Positions 10,452-20,948 are shown, counted from the stretch's first letter. The stretch: 64,000 bases of DNA from Tetramitus jugosus (GCA_937625935.1 OW569370.1:248001-312000), one strand, 5' to 3'. A program made the numbers and translations. Notes: generated by a model from the sequence alone, not told the origin.

Positions 10452-12299
10452 ATGAGAGGCATGTTTCCCTCCGGTTTCGGAGCTAAGAAGAACACAAAGT
10501 CAAAATCGAGCGCTGTGTCTGCCGCCAAAACTTCCCCCGCTGTTCCTCCTAGTTCCTCCTCTGGCATTCACATGTTTACGAGTGCGCTTCAAAGAGGCAA
10601 CACCGATGCTTCCAAGAAGAGGAAAAAGTGGGATGATGTTGATCAACAAGAGGAAGTACAGGAAACAGAGGTGCCGCAAGCACAACAAAACGAACAACAG
10701 CAGACAGCACTGGCTGCACACGAACAAGAACATGCACAAACTTTTGATAGTAGATCAGTTGGTGTAAGTAATGTTGCACTGTATAATCGGATACCGATTT
10801 CGCAATGTTCTGCTTTCAAGGGACATTCTGGTGTTGTTTCTGCGTTTGCAATTGATCATTATGGAAATCGGTTTGTCACTGGATCGCACGACTATAGTAT
10901 CAAGTTTTGGGATTTTGCCGGTATGAACCAATCACTACAATCGTTTAGAGAAAAGGAGGAGGTGTGCGGTAGTTATCCAATCAATCATATTTCGTTCAGT
11001 CCGACAAGCAACTTTTTTGTGATTGCGCCTGATGCACCACAGCCAAAAATATTGGATAGAGATGGATTTGATCAAGCAACGTTCAAGAAGGGTGATCAAT
11101 ATTTGTGTGATAAAACATATACGAAGGGTCACACGGCTGCAGTTACTGGATTAAAGTGGCATCCGACCGATGAAGGCTCGATTTTAACTGGATCGACGGA
11201 CAGCACACTGAGATTGTGGAATGTGGAGACATGCGAACAAAAGCAAGAAAATGTTTTGCGAACACGAACGAGCAAGGGAACGACGACAGCAGTCACAACA
11301 TGTACATATAATGCTGATGGGTCACTGATTGTTGCTGGATGTATTGATGGATCAATTCAAATATGGCAGGTGAATGCTAGCGCCCAATATTCGCAAAAAC
11401 CGAACATAGTTATACGAACGGCCCATGAATCGCAAAGAGAAATCACGAGTATCACATTTTCGAGGGATGGCAATTGGATGGCAAGTAGGAGTATTGATGA
11501 AACTGTGAAATTGTGGGATATGCGTAATACACAAACTCCATTATTCTCCCATGGTAGTCTACCGAATGCATACAATCAAACAGATGTTATCTTCTCTCCA
11601 GATGATCGGTATTTGGTTACAGGAACTAGTATTGAGAGACGAGAGGACAAGACTTCTCGATTGCTGTTTTTCGACACAAGCACTCACGAAATTGCAAGAG
11701 AGACACAAGTACCTGGATCCACGATACGTGTCGCATGGCACGCAGCTATTAATCAAGTATTTGCTACATCCAGTAGCTCTGAGACTTTTGTATTTTATGA
11801 TAGAGAGTTGAGCAGGAAGGGAGTGTTACAGAGCTTGTCAGTGGCAGCCAAAAAGAAAAATATAGAGGACTTGTCCGTTACTGGTCCTGTGATCATTGCT
11901 CCTAGTGCTTTGCCCATGTTCAAACCAGAGCCATCCAAAAAGAAGCAAAAGGAGAAAGCCCAAAAGGATCGCAACAGATCTCACAAACCTGACGCTGCAC
12001 CTATCGGAAAAGGAAAGGGAGGCATGGTTGCAGAGAACTTGACTCATCTGATGCTCAAGAATGTTGGTTATGCTGGACGGAGCGAAGATCTGAACCAAGA
12101 TCCAAGAGAAGCTCTCTTGAAGTATGCCAATGACACCAGTGGTCCATCCTTTGCTCAAAAAGCCTATGAAAAAACACAACCTGTTCCCATCTTTGACTAC
12201 TCCGAGTATGAACAAGAGCGAAAGACCTTGGAGCAACAACAGAAGCGAGATCATGAAAAGAGTGCAGAACAAAAGTTCAAGAAACCACGGTTCGAGTAA
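10452..12299 (+). CDS. WDR70: WD40-repeat protein WDR70 homologue (615 aa)
   Basis: ATG at 10452; an upstream TTG in frame is not needed. After a low-complexity head, a WD40 propeller runs from about residue 115: FKGHSGVVSAFAIDHYGNRF, GSHDYSIKFWDF, GHTAAVTGLKWHP, GSTDSTLRLWNVE, AGCIDGSIQIWQV, DETVKLWDMR. The segment with ILDRDGFDQATFKKGDQYL and YTKGHTAAVTGLKWHP is characteristic of WDR70 (gastrulation-defective 1 family). A Lys-rich tail follows, including KKKQKEKAQKDRNRSHK. WDR70 is nuclear and has been linked to CUL4-DDB1-dependent H2B ubiquitination and splicing-associated complexes in other organisms. Length is close to human WDR70 (654 aa). Single exon here. Confidence 0.9.
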   Translation: MRGMFPSGFGAKKNTKSKSSAVSAAKTSPAVPPSSSSGIHMFTSALQRGNTDASKKRKKWDDVDQQEEVQETEVPQAQQNEQQQTALAAHEQEHAQTFDSRSVGVSNVALYNRIPISQCSAFKGHSGVVSAFAIDHYGNRFVTGSHDYSIKFWDFAGMNQSLQSFREKEEVCGSYPINHISFSPTSNFFVIAPDAPQPKILDRDGFDQATFKKGDQYLCDKTYTKGHTAAVTGLKWHPTDEGSILTGSTDSTLRLWNVETCEQKQENVLRTRTSKGTTTAVTTCTYNADGSLIVAGCIDGSIQIWQVNASAQYSQKPNIVIRTAHESQREITSITFSRDGNWMASRSIDETVKLWDMRNTQTPLFSHGSLPNAYNQTDVIFSPDDRYLVTGTSIERREDKTSRLLFFDTSTHEIARETQVPGSTIRVAWHAAINQVFATSSSSETFVFYDRELSRKGVLQSLSVAAKKKNIEDLSVTGPVIIAPSALPMFKPEPSKKKQKEKAQKDRNRSHKPDAAPIGKGKGGMVAENLTHLMLKNVGYAGRSEDLNQDPREALLKYANDTSGPSFAQKAYEKTQPVPIFDYSEYEQERKTLEQQQKRDHEKSAEQKFKKPRFE

Positions 12300-12370
12300 A
12301 CACTCGCACTTTCTATTTTACCGCCAAAAATAAAAAACACAATACAAAAAAAAAGTACCACACAACAACA

Positions 12371-13748
12371 ATGAAGCAAAAAGCATCGACATCACAAAAA
12401 CGCAAACGTCCACCCACGACAACACCATCATCCTCCAAGAAGAAAGGACGTACGAGTGCATCTGATCTCGTCGCCCAAGCCATCGATCATTGCAATACAG
12501 AGGATTATCTCAAAGCAAAAGCATGCTATCAGAGTGCTCTAGCCATGGACAAGAATTGTTTGGAAGCCATAAGTGGTACGTACATTTTCTCATACCTCAT
12601 CATCATAGATCACTCATGCATACCAAAAAAACATGAAACACAAAAAATTGACTCGCTCTCTCACACACACACACACACACACATGCTGTATGTCTACAGG
12701 ACTAGGATACGTTTTCATGAGAATGAACTCGTTCAAAGAATCTCTACGGTACCTGAAAAAAGCTTCTGCAGAAAAACCAGATGACACCAGTGTTTGGATC
12801 AATTTGGCCGAAGTGTACGTTTCGACAATGGAACCCGATCGTGCCATCGAGTGCTGTCAACGTGTCGAACAACTCGACAAGGACGATTCTCTTACTCCGT
12901 ACAATATTTTGTCCGACGCCTATTTTTTGAAGCGTGATTATGGCAAGACACGAGAATACTGCATGAAATCGTTGAAGAGAAATGATGGAAATGATTATAT
13001 TGCGTTGGGTAAGATGGGTGAGTGTTATCATGCACTCAAAATGTATGACACTGCACTAAAGTACTACGAATATGCGTTGAAGATTGTGCCGGATGACTAT
13101 ATTGAGAATTATAATATTGCGTTGCTGTATATTGATTTGAAGAATTATGAGGATGCGATTCATCATTTGCAAATTGTGATTCGAGAGCAGCCAGATTATG
13201 CTGATGCTGTGAATAATTTGGGTTCCGTGTATGAAGCAATAGATGATAATAAGCAGGCGATTAGCACGTATACAGCGTATTTGAGACGACATCCGAGATC
13301 GGCGAGTACTCTTTGTGCATTGGCCGCAGTGTATCTCAAGCTGAAGAATTACAAGGAAGGGGCAAAGCATGCCAAGAAGGCAACAGAGATTGATTTTAAG
13401 GTTGTGGAGGCGTGGAACATTTGTGGCGAGTGCTATTATCATTTGGAAGATTATGCCAAGGCGCACAAGAATTTCGAAGCCGTAAAGAAGCTCAAATCGG
13501 ATTTTGTGTTCAAGACGATTAGTGAAGAAGAAGCAGCTAGATTGCTGGGCAATGATCACCCATTGATTCAAGCATTCAGAGGCAAGATAACAATGGAGAG
13601 TGTGTTGGCCGCTTCTGGCAATGTTTCTGCTGCTGCTACAGTTGCAGTGCCATCGTCATCGTCATCATTGATTTCCGAGTTTTCTGTGGAGGCTAGCTCA
13701 CAGGTTCCTGCTGTTCCACCTCCAGATGATGTCTCCACTTTCAATTGA
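12371..13748 (+). CDS. Tetratricopeptide-repeat protein (two exons, 417 aa)
   Basis: Exon 1 12371-12575, exon 2 12700-13748; the 124-nt intron (GTACGT...CTACAG) is in phase 1 and rejoins a TPR helix as LEAISGLGYVFMRM. A basic Ser/Thr-rich head (about 35 aa) is followed by eight or so TPRs from residue 38 to 340, e.g. YLKAKACYQSALAMDKNC, YDTALKYYEYALKIVPDDY, YEDAIHHLQIVIREQPDYA, YKEGAKHAKKATEIDF. The tail is Ala/Ser/Pro-rich. TPR superhelices are protein-binding scaffolds; repeat style resembles OGT/BBS4/APC-type TPRs but no diagnostic motif picks one. The intron contains a CA microsatellite. Partner unknown. Confidence 0.85.
12662..12683 (+). repeat. (CA)11 microsatellite inside the TPR-gene intron
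   Basis: Eleven uninterrupted CA units lie just upstream of the acceptor of the intron at 12576-12699, preceded by CTCTC. It probably varies in length between strains and sits close to the polypyrimidine/acceptor region. Confidence 0.9.
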
Positions 13749-13800
13749 ATGTTTGTGAAGACTACGACATGTTTCTAATGCTTCCGCTCAAAATAGTATA

Positions 13801-15750
13801 TTACTTTAATGTATTGATTTCACCAAAGATATGAACAGGTCGGTTCAAGATTTCAGAGAGACGCTTTTGGAGAAATTCTTGGATTTGGATTGCGTCTGAT
13901 ATTAAGTTGTCAATTTCGGGTTGAGTTGCTTCAATGACGAGTTTCTGATCGTCTCTCTTCTTGTCTACTCCCTTCAAGTTATATTGAAGTTTATCGATGG
14001 CTTCCACTCGCTGCTTCAAGGATCTCGCTAACCTCTCACAATACTTTTTGGATGTTTTGATGAGTAGCAATTGTTTCAATCGAGGATCATTCAACAGACA
14101 AAGTGCATCTTTCACTGTTTTCTGGTACCTTCTCAGTTGGTCCATTGATTCATTCTGAAGGATAGTTGGGGCGGTTTTGAATATTTCACTGTCGATACTA
14201 TTGAGTGCACTCTCCGAGTCAATCTTGTCTTGAATACGACTGTCAATAAATGATGCTAGTTCCATTACATTGTCCAAATAAATATTTCTCGTTCCATCGT
14301 TCGCAAACACACTTTCATTCATCATCTGCAGTATTCGCTCAAGGTGGGCATCTTCGGTTGGTTTCACGTCATCATTGCCCAACGAAAGCTCTGCTTCTCC
14401 GAATTCATCAATCTCAATCGTTTTACTCGATTCAACTTCAATGTCGTCCCAAATAATCTCTGCTTGCTCAGTATCGCTTGTAGCAATCTCATCCTGATCT
14501 CCAATAACACTCCAATCAATTTCCAGTGGCGCATCAGATGCGTCTTCTGTTTCATTATTGCCAGTCTCACTGATTTCGTTATGAGCACTGTTCTTTTTCA
14601 TTTCATATTCTCGCAGCTCGATCGGATCATATTGTAGAGAAGCATCACTACTGTCTCTTGCTTTTCTATAATCATACACTGTTGCTCTCAATGCATCATT
14701 CTTATTCATGTGTGCCACGTATTTTAGCATTGGCATAAAGTTCGGATCATTTGTCATATCTCTACCACTGATAAATGAAGTAAATACACAGTAAAAGTTC
14801 AGCGCTTGACACATGGACTCATTCCGAGAAACTCTTTCCATTTTCTCATAGAACGATGGCAATTCTCGACGCATCAAATCAGCCATTTCATTCTCAATGT
14901 TTCTCTGAGAGTGAATATCAGTTCCAATACCTAACTGTTCACACTCTTGCGTAAATTTCCGTTCATAGAGCGCCACATTCTTTTGCCACTCTCTTTCTTT
15001 TCTGTCCCATTCATCCACCAACTTTTGACACTTGCTCACTTGTTTCCGAAGTGCAGGTATCTCATACTTTACATTCTGTACCATTTGAGAAGACAATTCC
15101 GCCATGTAAATCAACTTGCTTTCATACATGGTCACGACTTGGTTCCACAGCTTTAATCGCTTAGAGAGCTTGCTGTTTGAAGTGATGGCACTCAGTCCAA
15201 TCGCATCAACAAAGCTACGAAAGTAACCACCACCACCACCACTATGAGATTCCTTGTGTCCTTCAGTACTACTCTGTCCTGATGAAGAGTCACCTGACTC
15301 TTCTTGATCCACTTTTTCAATCAAGCTTACAAATTGCTTGGCCACGAGATAGTTTACCTGAGATGGAGAGATTTCAGTGTCCTTGGAGAGAAGAAATTTT
15401 TCTTCATTTTCTTCTGTCGCTTTGTTGTCTGTGCCAGAGGAAATGGAGATGACACCACTTGCTTGTTTCTGCAGCTTTTGAATCAGCTCGATAAGCTTTC
15501 GTTTGTTTTCGCTCATGTCGGAAGTCGGAGTTGTAGTGGCGACGGTTTCCCGCCAAGCTTCCTGAACAATGACACGAATTTGCTTCAACATCTGGATGTG
15601 TTGCTGAGGGATCATGTGCCGATCGAGGAGCCATTGCTTGAACTTTTCATACTGAATATCAACTGGTTCTAATTCTGCTGCAGTGGCAACTGTCGAAGCT
15701 GAACCTTGTTGATTTTGTTTGGCTTGGGTATTGCTTACAAAACTGTACAT
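13801..15750 (-). CDS. CDK5RAP3: CDK5RAP3 (C53/LZAP) homologue, UFMylation and ER-phagy factor (649 aa)
   Basis: Single exon, ATG at 15750-15748. The N-terminus PVDIQYEKFKQWLLDRHMIP matches the family opening 'DIQ..KL..WL.DR'. Other family blocks are LWNQVVTMYESKLIYMAELS, YEIPALRKQVSKCQKLVDEW, the C-terminal helical domain and the ending RPVHIFGEINTLK (family: RPVNLMG). In the variable middle, EIDWSVIGDQDE (about residue 408) and EIIWDDIE (about 432) resemble the shuffled ATG8-interacting motifs (IDWG-like) that bind UFM1 and ATG8. The protein partners with UFL1-DDRGK1 in the UFM1 E3 complex at the ER and acts in ribosome-stall-triggered ER-phagy. Presence implies a working UFM1 pathway in this organism. 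Longer than human (506 aa) because of acidic insertions. Confidence 0.88.
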   Translation of the reverse strand: MYSFVSNTQAKQNQQGSASTVATAAELEPVDIQYEKFKQWLLDRHMIPQQHIQMLKQIRVIVQEAWRETVATTTPTSDMSENKRKLIELIQKLQKQASGVISISSGTDNKATEENEEKFLLSKDTEISPSQVNYLVAKQFVSLIEKVDQEESGDSSSGQSSTEGHKESHSGGGGGYFRSFVDAIGLSAITSNSKLSKRLKLWNQVVTMYESKLIYMAELSSQMVQNVKYEIPALRKQVSKCQKLVDEWDRKEREWQKNVALYERKFTQECEQLGIGTDIHSQRNIENEMADLMRRELPSFYEKMERVSRNESMCQALNFYCVFTSFISGRDMTNDPNFMPMLKYVAHMNKNDALRATVYDYRKARDSSDASLQYDPIELREYEMKKNSAHNEISETGNNETEDASDAPLEIDWSVIGDQDEIATSDTEQAEIIWDDIEVESSKTIEIDEFGEAELSLGNDDVKPTEDAHLERILQMMNESVFANDGTRNIYLDNVMELASFIDSRIQDKIDSESALNSIDSEIFKTAPTILQNESMDQLRRYQKTVKDALCLLNDPRLKQLLLIKTSKKYCERLARSLKQRVEAIDKLQYNLKGVDKKRDDQKLVIEATQPEIDNLISDAIQIQEFLQKRLSEILNRPVHIFGEINTLK

Positions 15751-15889
15751 GAATGAGGCAACAACTGTTGATTGATTGTTTGTTTTGTTGATCTGATGCT
15801 ATTTTTTTGATCAAATTGAAAATTGAAAGAATGAAATGAAGGCAGATAAATTAACGATGTTTAATGAGAGAGGATGAGATGTGTGACAC

Positions 15890-17500
15890 TTATTCCTCTT
15901 CTTTTGTGATGTCCACCTCTTGTGGTGTGAGCTTGTCATGTGGAGGATGAACAAAAATCTGGCACAGAGAGGTAGGAATTGTGGAGAAGCCTGTTGTTTC
16001 ATCCACGAGCAAGATGCCAGGTCCTACATTGTGCACTCCCGTTTGCATGGCAAAGAGTGAAATCTCCACTTGTTTCATTGCGAATGGCTCGAATGTTCCA
16101 ATTGATTGCACTGACTTTCCATCAACCAAGACTGGGAACATCCTTGCTGGGTCGAATCGAATCATCAGATTGACCTTTCTAGATGATCTATTGTACACGG
16201 TGCATGTGAGCTTGAATGGTTTCTCTGCCTGGATGGCTCCCGATTCTTCACTCTTCTTCAACACGAGCTCAATTTCTTGTTTGACGACTGCTCTGTGTTG
16301 AATTGGACTCGTAATCAAGATACCACCCTCACCACTGGGTCCCTTCCATTGAAACTCAATCTTTCCCAGCGATGTCAATGGACTGTTGGCAGAGTTGCGT
16401 ACCTTGTTGTCCACAGCAATGTTCTTCGGTATGAGTTCATAGAGAAACTTTCGAATTTCGCCCTTGATCATTGGGTGTTCATACGGTTTTCCAGCACTGT
16501 TATGAGTGCAATGAGAGATCAAATCATAGGTAAATCCAGGGTCAAGCTTGACAACATCGACATACAATGGTCCATGAGTCAAATTCTGTAACTCCAAGTG
16601 AACAAACACGTGCTCCTGCAGTGTAAACACCTTGACTGCGTTCATTCCCAACGGATTCAACACTGTAAACGGAAACATTTTTGTAAAATTCTTCATCTGT
16701 CTCGGTATGTTATTGTACGCACTTCCACTCATACTACTCGTCATACTGCCGCTCATCATTGTTGTACTGCTTGTTTGACCAGCGTAGGACACGTGACAAA
16801 CAAGCACATGTTTTTGTTCTTGACTCAACGGCTGCTCCACAATAAAATTCTTGTTTGATTTTGCGGCAAATAGCTTAATGGGACTTGCGCTCAAATCCAA
16901 CAGCACAGCTGGTTTCTGGTCTCCACCAGTGTGAAGCTCAATTTTGACAACCACGTCCTGCACAGGATTATACGAATGATTGTGTAAGCTAATGAAACAA
17001 CTAAATGTTTCTCCGACATAGATTCTGCCCATGGAGTTTGGAAGGGCCCATTCATCAGAGAAGCCCATTGTGTCCAAACCATTGTGAATGGCTCCTTGAT
17101 CATTGTGAACACGTTTATTGAGAGAGTCTAGTGATTTCTCAGACACTGTGAACCCAGAGCTATTGATATTCGCAGCATTCATCACATCAATACCGCCATC
17201 CATTAAAAAGTCCGATTTTTCTGTTACGACGGGGAATTTGACGGTGAAATCTGGCCGTCGGAGACGCATGACACGGAGAGAGATGGGATGAGGTGATTCA
17301 CCCGTAGTAGCTGCATTCTGTTGCTGTGATTGTGGAGATTGTGCGTAGGGTGATGGAGTAGAGCCACCAACATAGGGTGACGATGAGGAAGAGGAAGGAG
17401 TGGGTGATGGAGAAGAGAAGAAATCATCGGCTGGTGTTGTCATCTTGTTGATGTTGATATAGGTTGATGATGATGAATCATTGTTATTGTTGTTGTACAT
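15890..17500 (-). CDS. TRAPPC13: TRAPPC13 homologue, TRAPP complex subunit (about 536 aa)
   Basis: Family blocks: SLRVMRLRRPDFTVKFPV near the start, GRIYVGETFSCFISLHNHS, KHVLVCHVSYAG, FPFTVLNPLGMNAVKVFTLQ, EHVFVHLELQNLTHGPLYVD and GKIEFQWKGPSGEGG; these beta-rich segments match TRAPPC13 (C5orf44/Trs65-like) of TRAPPII/III, a tethering complex and Rab GEF for ER-Golgi and autophagy traffic. The start is uncertain. ATG at 17500 opens with an Asn/Ser run; ATG at 17443 (MTTPADDFFS) is the next option; the frame stays open upstream to a non-ATG codon at 17623, which would leave almost no promoter before the divergent BTB gene at 17651. Single exon. A Ser/Pro-rich, probably disordered head precedes the conserved region. 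Confidence 0.85.
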   Translation of the reverse strand: MYNNNNNDSSSSTYININKMTTPADDFFSSPSPTPSSSSSSPYVGGSTPSPYAQSPQSQQQNAATTGESPHPISLRVMRLRRPDFTVKFPVVTEKSDFLMDGGIDVMNAANINSSGFTVSEKSLDSLNKRVHNDQGAIHNGLDTMGFSDEWALPNSMGRIYVGETFSCFISLHNHSYNPVQDVVVKIELHTGGDQKPAVLLDLSASPIKLFAAKSNKNFIVEQPLSQEQKHVLVCHVSYAGQTSSTTMMSGSMTSSMSGSAYNNIPRQMKNFTKMFPFTVLNPLGMNAVKVFTLQEHVFVHLELQNLTHGPLYVDVVKLDPGFTYDLISHCTHNSAGKPYEHPMIKGEIRKFLYELIPKNIAVDNKVRNSANSPLTSLGKIEFQWKGPSGEGGILITSPIQHRAVVKQEIELVLKKSEESGAIQAEKPFKLTCTVYNRSSRKVNLMIRFDPARMFPVLVDGKSVQSIGTFEPFAMKQVEISLFAMQTGVHNVGPGILLVDETTGFSTIPTSLCQIFVHPPHDKLTPQEVDITKEEE

Positions 17501-17650
17501 TTTTTTTCTTTGTGCTTTTTTGTTTTCTGAGGTGATTGCATTCTCCCGCCTTTTATCGGACAAAATTTTACCAAAGCAGAGCTCAGGCCTCATCATCGCA
17601 ACAAAAGAAGAAGAATAGATCAAAGTTCACCACCTTGCTTCCTGTTTATT

Positions 17651-19897
17651 ATGAATGCGAGGCAACAATCAACCACGCCCCCAACAAGCATAACACAACA
17701 AGGATCTCAACCACCACCCCCACCTCCATCACAACAACCACAACAACCACCACCAGGCAGTGTCATCAGACTTCGCATTCATCATGATCAAGTTTCCTTG
17801 CTTCGTTCCTCTTCTCCCACACCTTCACCTCCAACAACAACAGTCACCACAACCACCACAGCCACCACAACTACAACATCCTCATCATCAACAGTAGTAG
17901 CTCCAACCATACCAACAACACCAATTGTTCATCAATCAGCAACTCCAATTACTTCAATCACTGCGAATACATCTACAATTGCAAATAGCTTGAGAAGCAA
18001 CACAATGATGAGTGGGACAATGTACAAGCAAACGGCTAGAAAATCAATTACGACTCCACCTAGGAAACAATTGTGTCCCATACCTCTGTCCTATTCATCA
18101 TCATCCTCTGCATCATCATCTTCAATCATAGGAGCAGCACAAAGTTCAGTTCACAATGATGAAATTTCATCGACTAGTAGTAGTAGTAGTAGTGACACAG
18201 CAACAACAACGAGTCTCAATAGCGGAGAAATACACTCTTCACAGCGAAGAAAGCGACGGAGGACGTTATCAACGAGTGGCAATGACAGTGAAACTGAAGA
18301 GTCTGATCATGAACGCAATGATACGATAATGAGTGATGAAAGTGCAAAGAGCAAGAGGAGTAATGAAGCGATTGTTGCTGATCAATCATCATTTGATTCA
18401 TCATCATCATCGTCAGCAACAACAGCAACGAAATATGTGACCGCTCCTAGAAACATTGTTCTCAGTAGTTACAATGCTCGGTCATCATCTGCTTCTTCTG
18501 CCGCAGCTGCTGCTGCATTTGCAGGTTCTGTGACAGAGGCAACTGCTACAGCGGTGTTGAGCAGTAGTAGTAGTAGTGGTGGTGGTGAAGCTTCATTGGT
18601 GTCTGGTGGAAGAGGAGGATTACGAAAGAATCCGAGGCGAAGAGAAGTGTATGATCCATTGACTGGAGAAAGTGCTCCTGCTGCGATTCTTGTTTCTGAT
18701 TCAGAGTCGGAAGAAGTCGTGACAAGTCAGAGAAGAGCAAGGAGAAGCTACAGAAGTAATACCAGTACGAATAGTACTGGTAGCACTGGTAGTGGTAGTA
18801 GTAGTAGTCAGGATAGTATGAATCTTACAATACAGGAAAGCTCAAGTAGTAGTCAAGATATGAGTCCAGGTGTGGATCAAGTAGTGTCCTCTCAGGACAA
18901 TCAAAGATTGTCGAGTGAATCCGAATCTGAGCGCGCCAATTCAGGTAAGAGGACAATAGAAGAGAGAACGAGCCCTGGTGGTGACAGTGGGAGAACGATG
19001 GGGCCGAAAAGAATCACCAATTCTGACGATATACGTCGCAAAATTACCTTTGTGTCCAAGGCACCAAAGTTTCATCATGAATCAGCAGTTGCTTCGGCAC
19101 CAATCACTTTGGTCCCAATGACGTCTTCTGCTGCAGCAGCTCCTGCAACGGTGCCCTTGGCTTCTGTTGCTACAATTGCAACACCACCAACACCAACAGT
19201 AGGCACAGCAGACGCACCACCTGTCGAAAAGGTGAGGATTCAACTATTTCAAAATGATCGTGATTTCCTCGATGTTTTTGGCTCTTCATTCCGTATCAAC
19301 GGTAGCTTCACTGACTATACCATTGTGTTCAAACATAGTGGAAATCGATTCAGGACACATAGGATTGTACTGGCCGGTCACAGTTCACTGTTGCGCTCCA
19401 TGCTCACAAACGAAGCACAAGAAGTATTAGAGGTTGATGACTCGGTGTTTAATGAGAATGTGTTTTTCACGATTATTGGATTACTATATCCAGGCTCATC
19501 TGTACGAGTTCGATACAATCAAATACCTCACATGCTCATGATTGCGAATCATTTTGGTTTGCACAAGCTCATCCAAGTTCTCGTGACAATCTTTTCTCAT
19601 CATTTGAATGATAACATTGTGTTGAGTTGTTGGAATTTAAAGTATACGGATGAAACGAGACCGTTGATTGCAATCGCAGAGAGCTATATTCAAAAGCAGA
19701 ACTTTAAATTGATTCTCAAAGAGCACAAACATGTCATGTTATCATTCGATGGATGGTATCGCCTGTTACAGTCAATACCAGTCAACACGGACAATGCACT
19801 CGATCTTATCGACTCTATATCAGCATGGGTGAAGCATGATCGACCCAATCGCGCACAACACCTGACAAAGCTCATGCAACTGATACAAGGAACGTGA
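17651..19897 (+). CDS. BTB/POZ-domain protein with long disordered head (748 aa)
   Basis: Residues 1-530 are low complexity: Pro/Gln, Thr, Ser and Ala runs, with a basic patch QRRKRRRTLST near 200. The C-terminal 210 residues hold a BTB domain: FRINGSFTDYTIVFKHSG, FRTHRIVLAGHSSLLRSML, followed by a BACK-like helical region (HHLNDNIVLSCWNLKYTDET; YRLLQSIPVNTDNALDLIDS). BTB domains dimerise and often bring substrates to CUL3 ubiquitin ligases; the BACK helices support that. No Kelch or zinc-finger partner domain is present, so substrate binding would depend on the disordered head. Divergent from TRAPPC13 with a shared short promoter (about 150 nt). Confidence 0.85.
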   Translation: MNARQQSTTPPTSITQQGSQPPPPPPSQQPQQPPPGSVIRLRIHHDQVSLLRSSSPTPSPPTTTVTTTTTATTTTTSSSSTVVAPTIPTTPIVHQSATPITSITANTSTIANSLRSNTMMSGTMYKQTARKSITTPPRKQLCPIPLSYSSSSSASSSSIIGAAQSSVHNDEISSTSSSSSSDTATTTSLNSGEIHSSQRRKRRRTLSTSGNDSETEESDHERNDTIMSDESAKSKRSNEAIVADQSSFDSSSSSSATTATKYVTAPRNIVLSSYNARSSSASSAAAAAAFAGSVTEATATAVLSSSSSSGGGEASLVSGGRGGLRKNPRRREVYDPLTGESAPAAILVSDSESEEVVTSQRRARRSYRSNTSTNSTGSTGSGSSSSQDSMNLTIQESSSSSQDMSPGVDQVVSSQDNQRLSSESESERANSGKRTIEERTSPGGDSGRTMGPKRITNSDDIRRKITFVSKAPKFHHESAVASAPITLVPMTSSAAAAPATVPLASVATIATPPTPTVGTADAPPVEKVRIQLFQNDRDFLDVFGSSFRINGSFTDYTIVFKHSGNRFRTHRIVLAGHSSLLRSMLTNEAQEVLEVDDSVFNENVFFTIIGLLYPGSSVRVRYNQIPHMLMIANHFGLHKLIQVLVTIFSHHLNDNIVLSCWNLKYTDETRPLIAIAESYIQKQNFKLILKEHKHVMLSFDGWYRLLQSIPVNTDNALDLIDSISAWVKHDRPNRAQHLTKLMQLIQGT

Positions 19898-19970
19898 CCA
19901 AAAGTGAATTGAAATTTTTGGTTTATTAAGTTTTTTTGTGTGAAAGCATCTATCTCCCTGTATGGAAATG

Positions 19971-20798
19971 CTAGCGCTGCTGCTGCGATGCTGGCAACTT
20001 TTGGTTGCCGTGCTGCTCTTGTTGCTTCTGAATCCACTTGGTTGCAACAACCGATATGACCATCAACAACAAGAGGACATCTCCCGTTAGGAACATGTAA
20101 GCCTTCTTTTTCACATCTGAGACATCGTCCTTTGCAAATTCACTCTCAGAATCATTTGCACTGTCAGCGTGCTGAGAATAAGAGGAGGAAGAATTGCCAA
20201 ATGCAAATGGCCCTGCTTGTTGCTGCCGAGACTGGGACTGATGCTGCTGGTGCGAACGATACTCGGTTTGAACACGTTCATTGTATCGCATTTGAATCTT
20301 GCGTCGATGTTGCTTGATAGGATCAGAGTACCATTCTTCATAAAATCTTCGATACGCATTGGATTGGTTGACATCTTTTTCTGCTGCTCTCTTTTTGATC
20401 ATTGGGTCTGAGAACATGGTTTTTCGAATCTTAATGTAATCCTCACTACTTGTTTGGGCATTGAAGTCAAAGTCCTCTGCGTTTTTAGAGTTGGCTCTTG
20501 CAGTCCAATAGGAATTCTGTTGATAGAAGGAACTACTCGAGCTAGATGCCGTTGAGGAACCACTTGATTGCTGTGAGAAACTCAGGTCATAGGACCGTCT
20601 CTTCGAATCATCATGCAATGTTTCATATGCGTGATTCAACTGCTTGAACTTTTCAACGTCACCTCCACTTGGACTGTCTGGATGGTGCTTTTTAGCCAGT
20701 TTGAGATAGGCGACTCTGATGGATTGCTTAGTAGCTGACGAGGTCAGACCCAAAACGTGATAGAGAGTTTGGGATGTGCTAAAAACTGTTTGATTCAT
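19971..20798 (-). CDS. J-domain (DnaJ/HSP40) protein with C-terminal membrane segment (275 aa)
   Basis: J domain at residues about 11-72: TLYHVLGLTSSATKQSIRVA, the HPD catalytic tripeptide in AKKHHPDSPSGG, and FKQLNHAYETLHDDSKRRSY. HPD stimulates HSP70 ATPase. The middle is Ser/Gln-rich. A single hydrophobic segment (GDVLLLLMVISVVATKWI, about residues 240-258) lies near the C-terminus, so the protein is probably tail-anchored-like in the ER or mitochondrial membrane with the J domain on the cytosolic or matrix face. The arrangement resembles DNAJC4, but that is inference from layout. Single exon. Confidence 0.85.
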   Translation of the reverse strand: MNQTVFSTSQTLYHVLGLTSSATKQSIRVAYLKLAKKHHPDSPSGGDVEKFKQLNHAYETLHDDSKRRSYDLSFSQQSSGSSTASSSSSSFYQQNSYWTARANSKNAEDFDFNAQTSSEDYIKIRKTMFSDPMIKKRAAEKDVNQSNAYRRFYEEWYSDPIKQHRRKIQMRYNERVQTEYRSHQQHQSQSRQQQAGPFAFGNSSSSYSQHADSANDSESEFAKDDVSDVKKKAYMFLTGDVLLLLMVISVVATKWIQKQQEQHGNQKLPASQQQR

Positions 20799-20948
20799 TT
20801 GTTGCTTTGATTATTGAAATGCAATTCTTCATAGATTCGTTTGATAGTTTCAATAAGTGTCTAAATCAGGTTTACTGACAGTTACGCATGCAAGTTGACA
20901 AAGAGATTCTCCGATTCGGATCGCGAAGCTGATTTTATGAAGGAGTTT

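Noticed and set aside
14344-14637. Plus-strand frames opposite CDK5RAP3
   Set aside because: Hydrophobic, Phe/Cys/Leu-rich complementary frames of a conserved gene.
15890-17623. Longer TRAPPC13 starting at 17623 or 17596
   Set aside because: 17623 is a TTG codon, and 17596 would leave only 54 nt before the divergent BTB start; later ATGs fit better.
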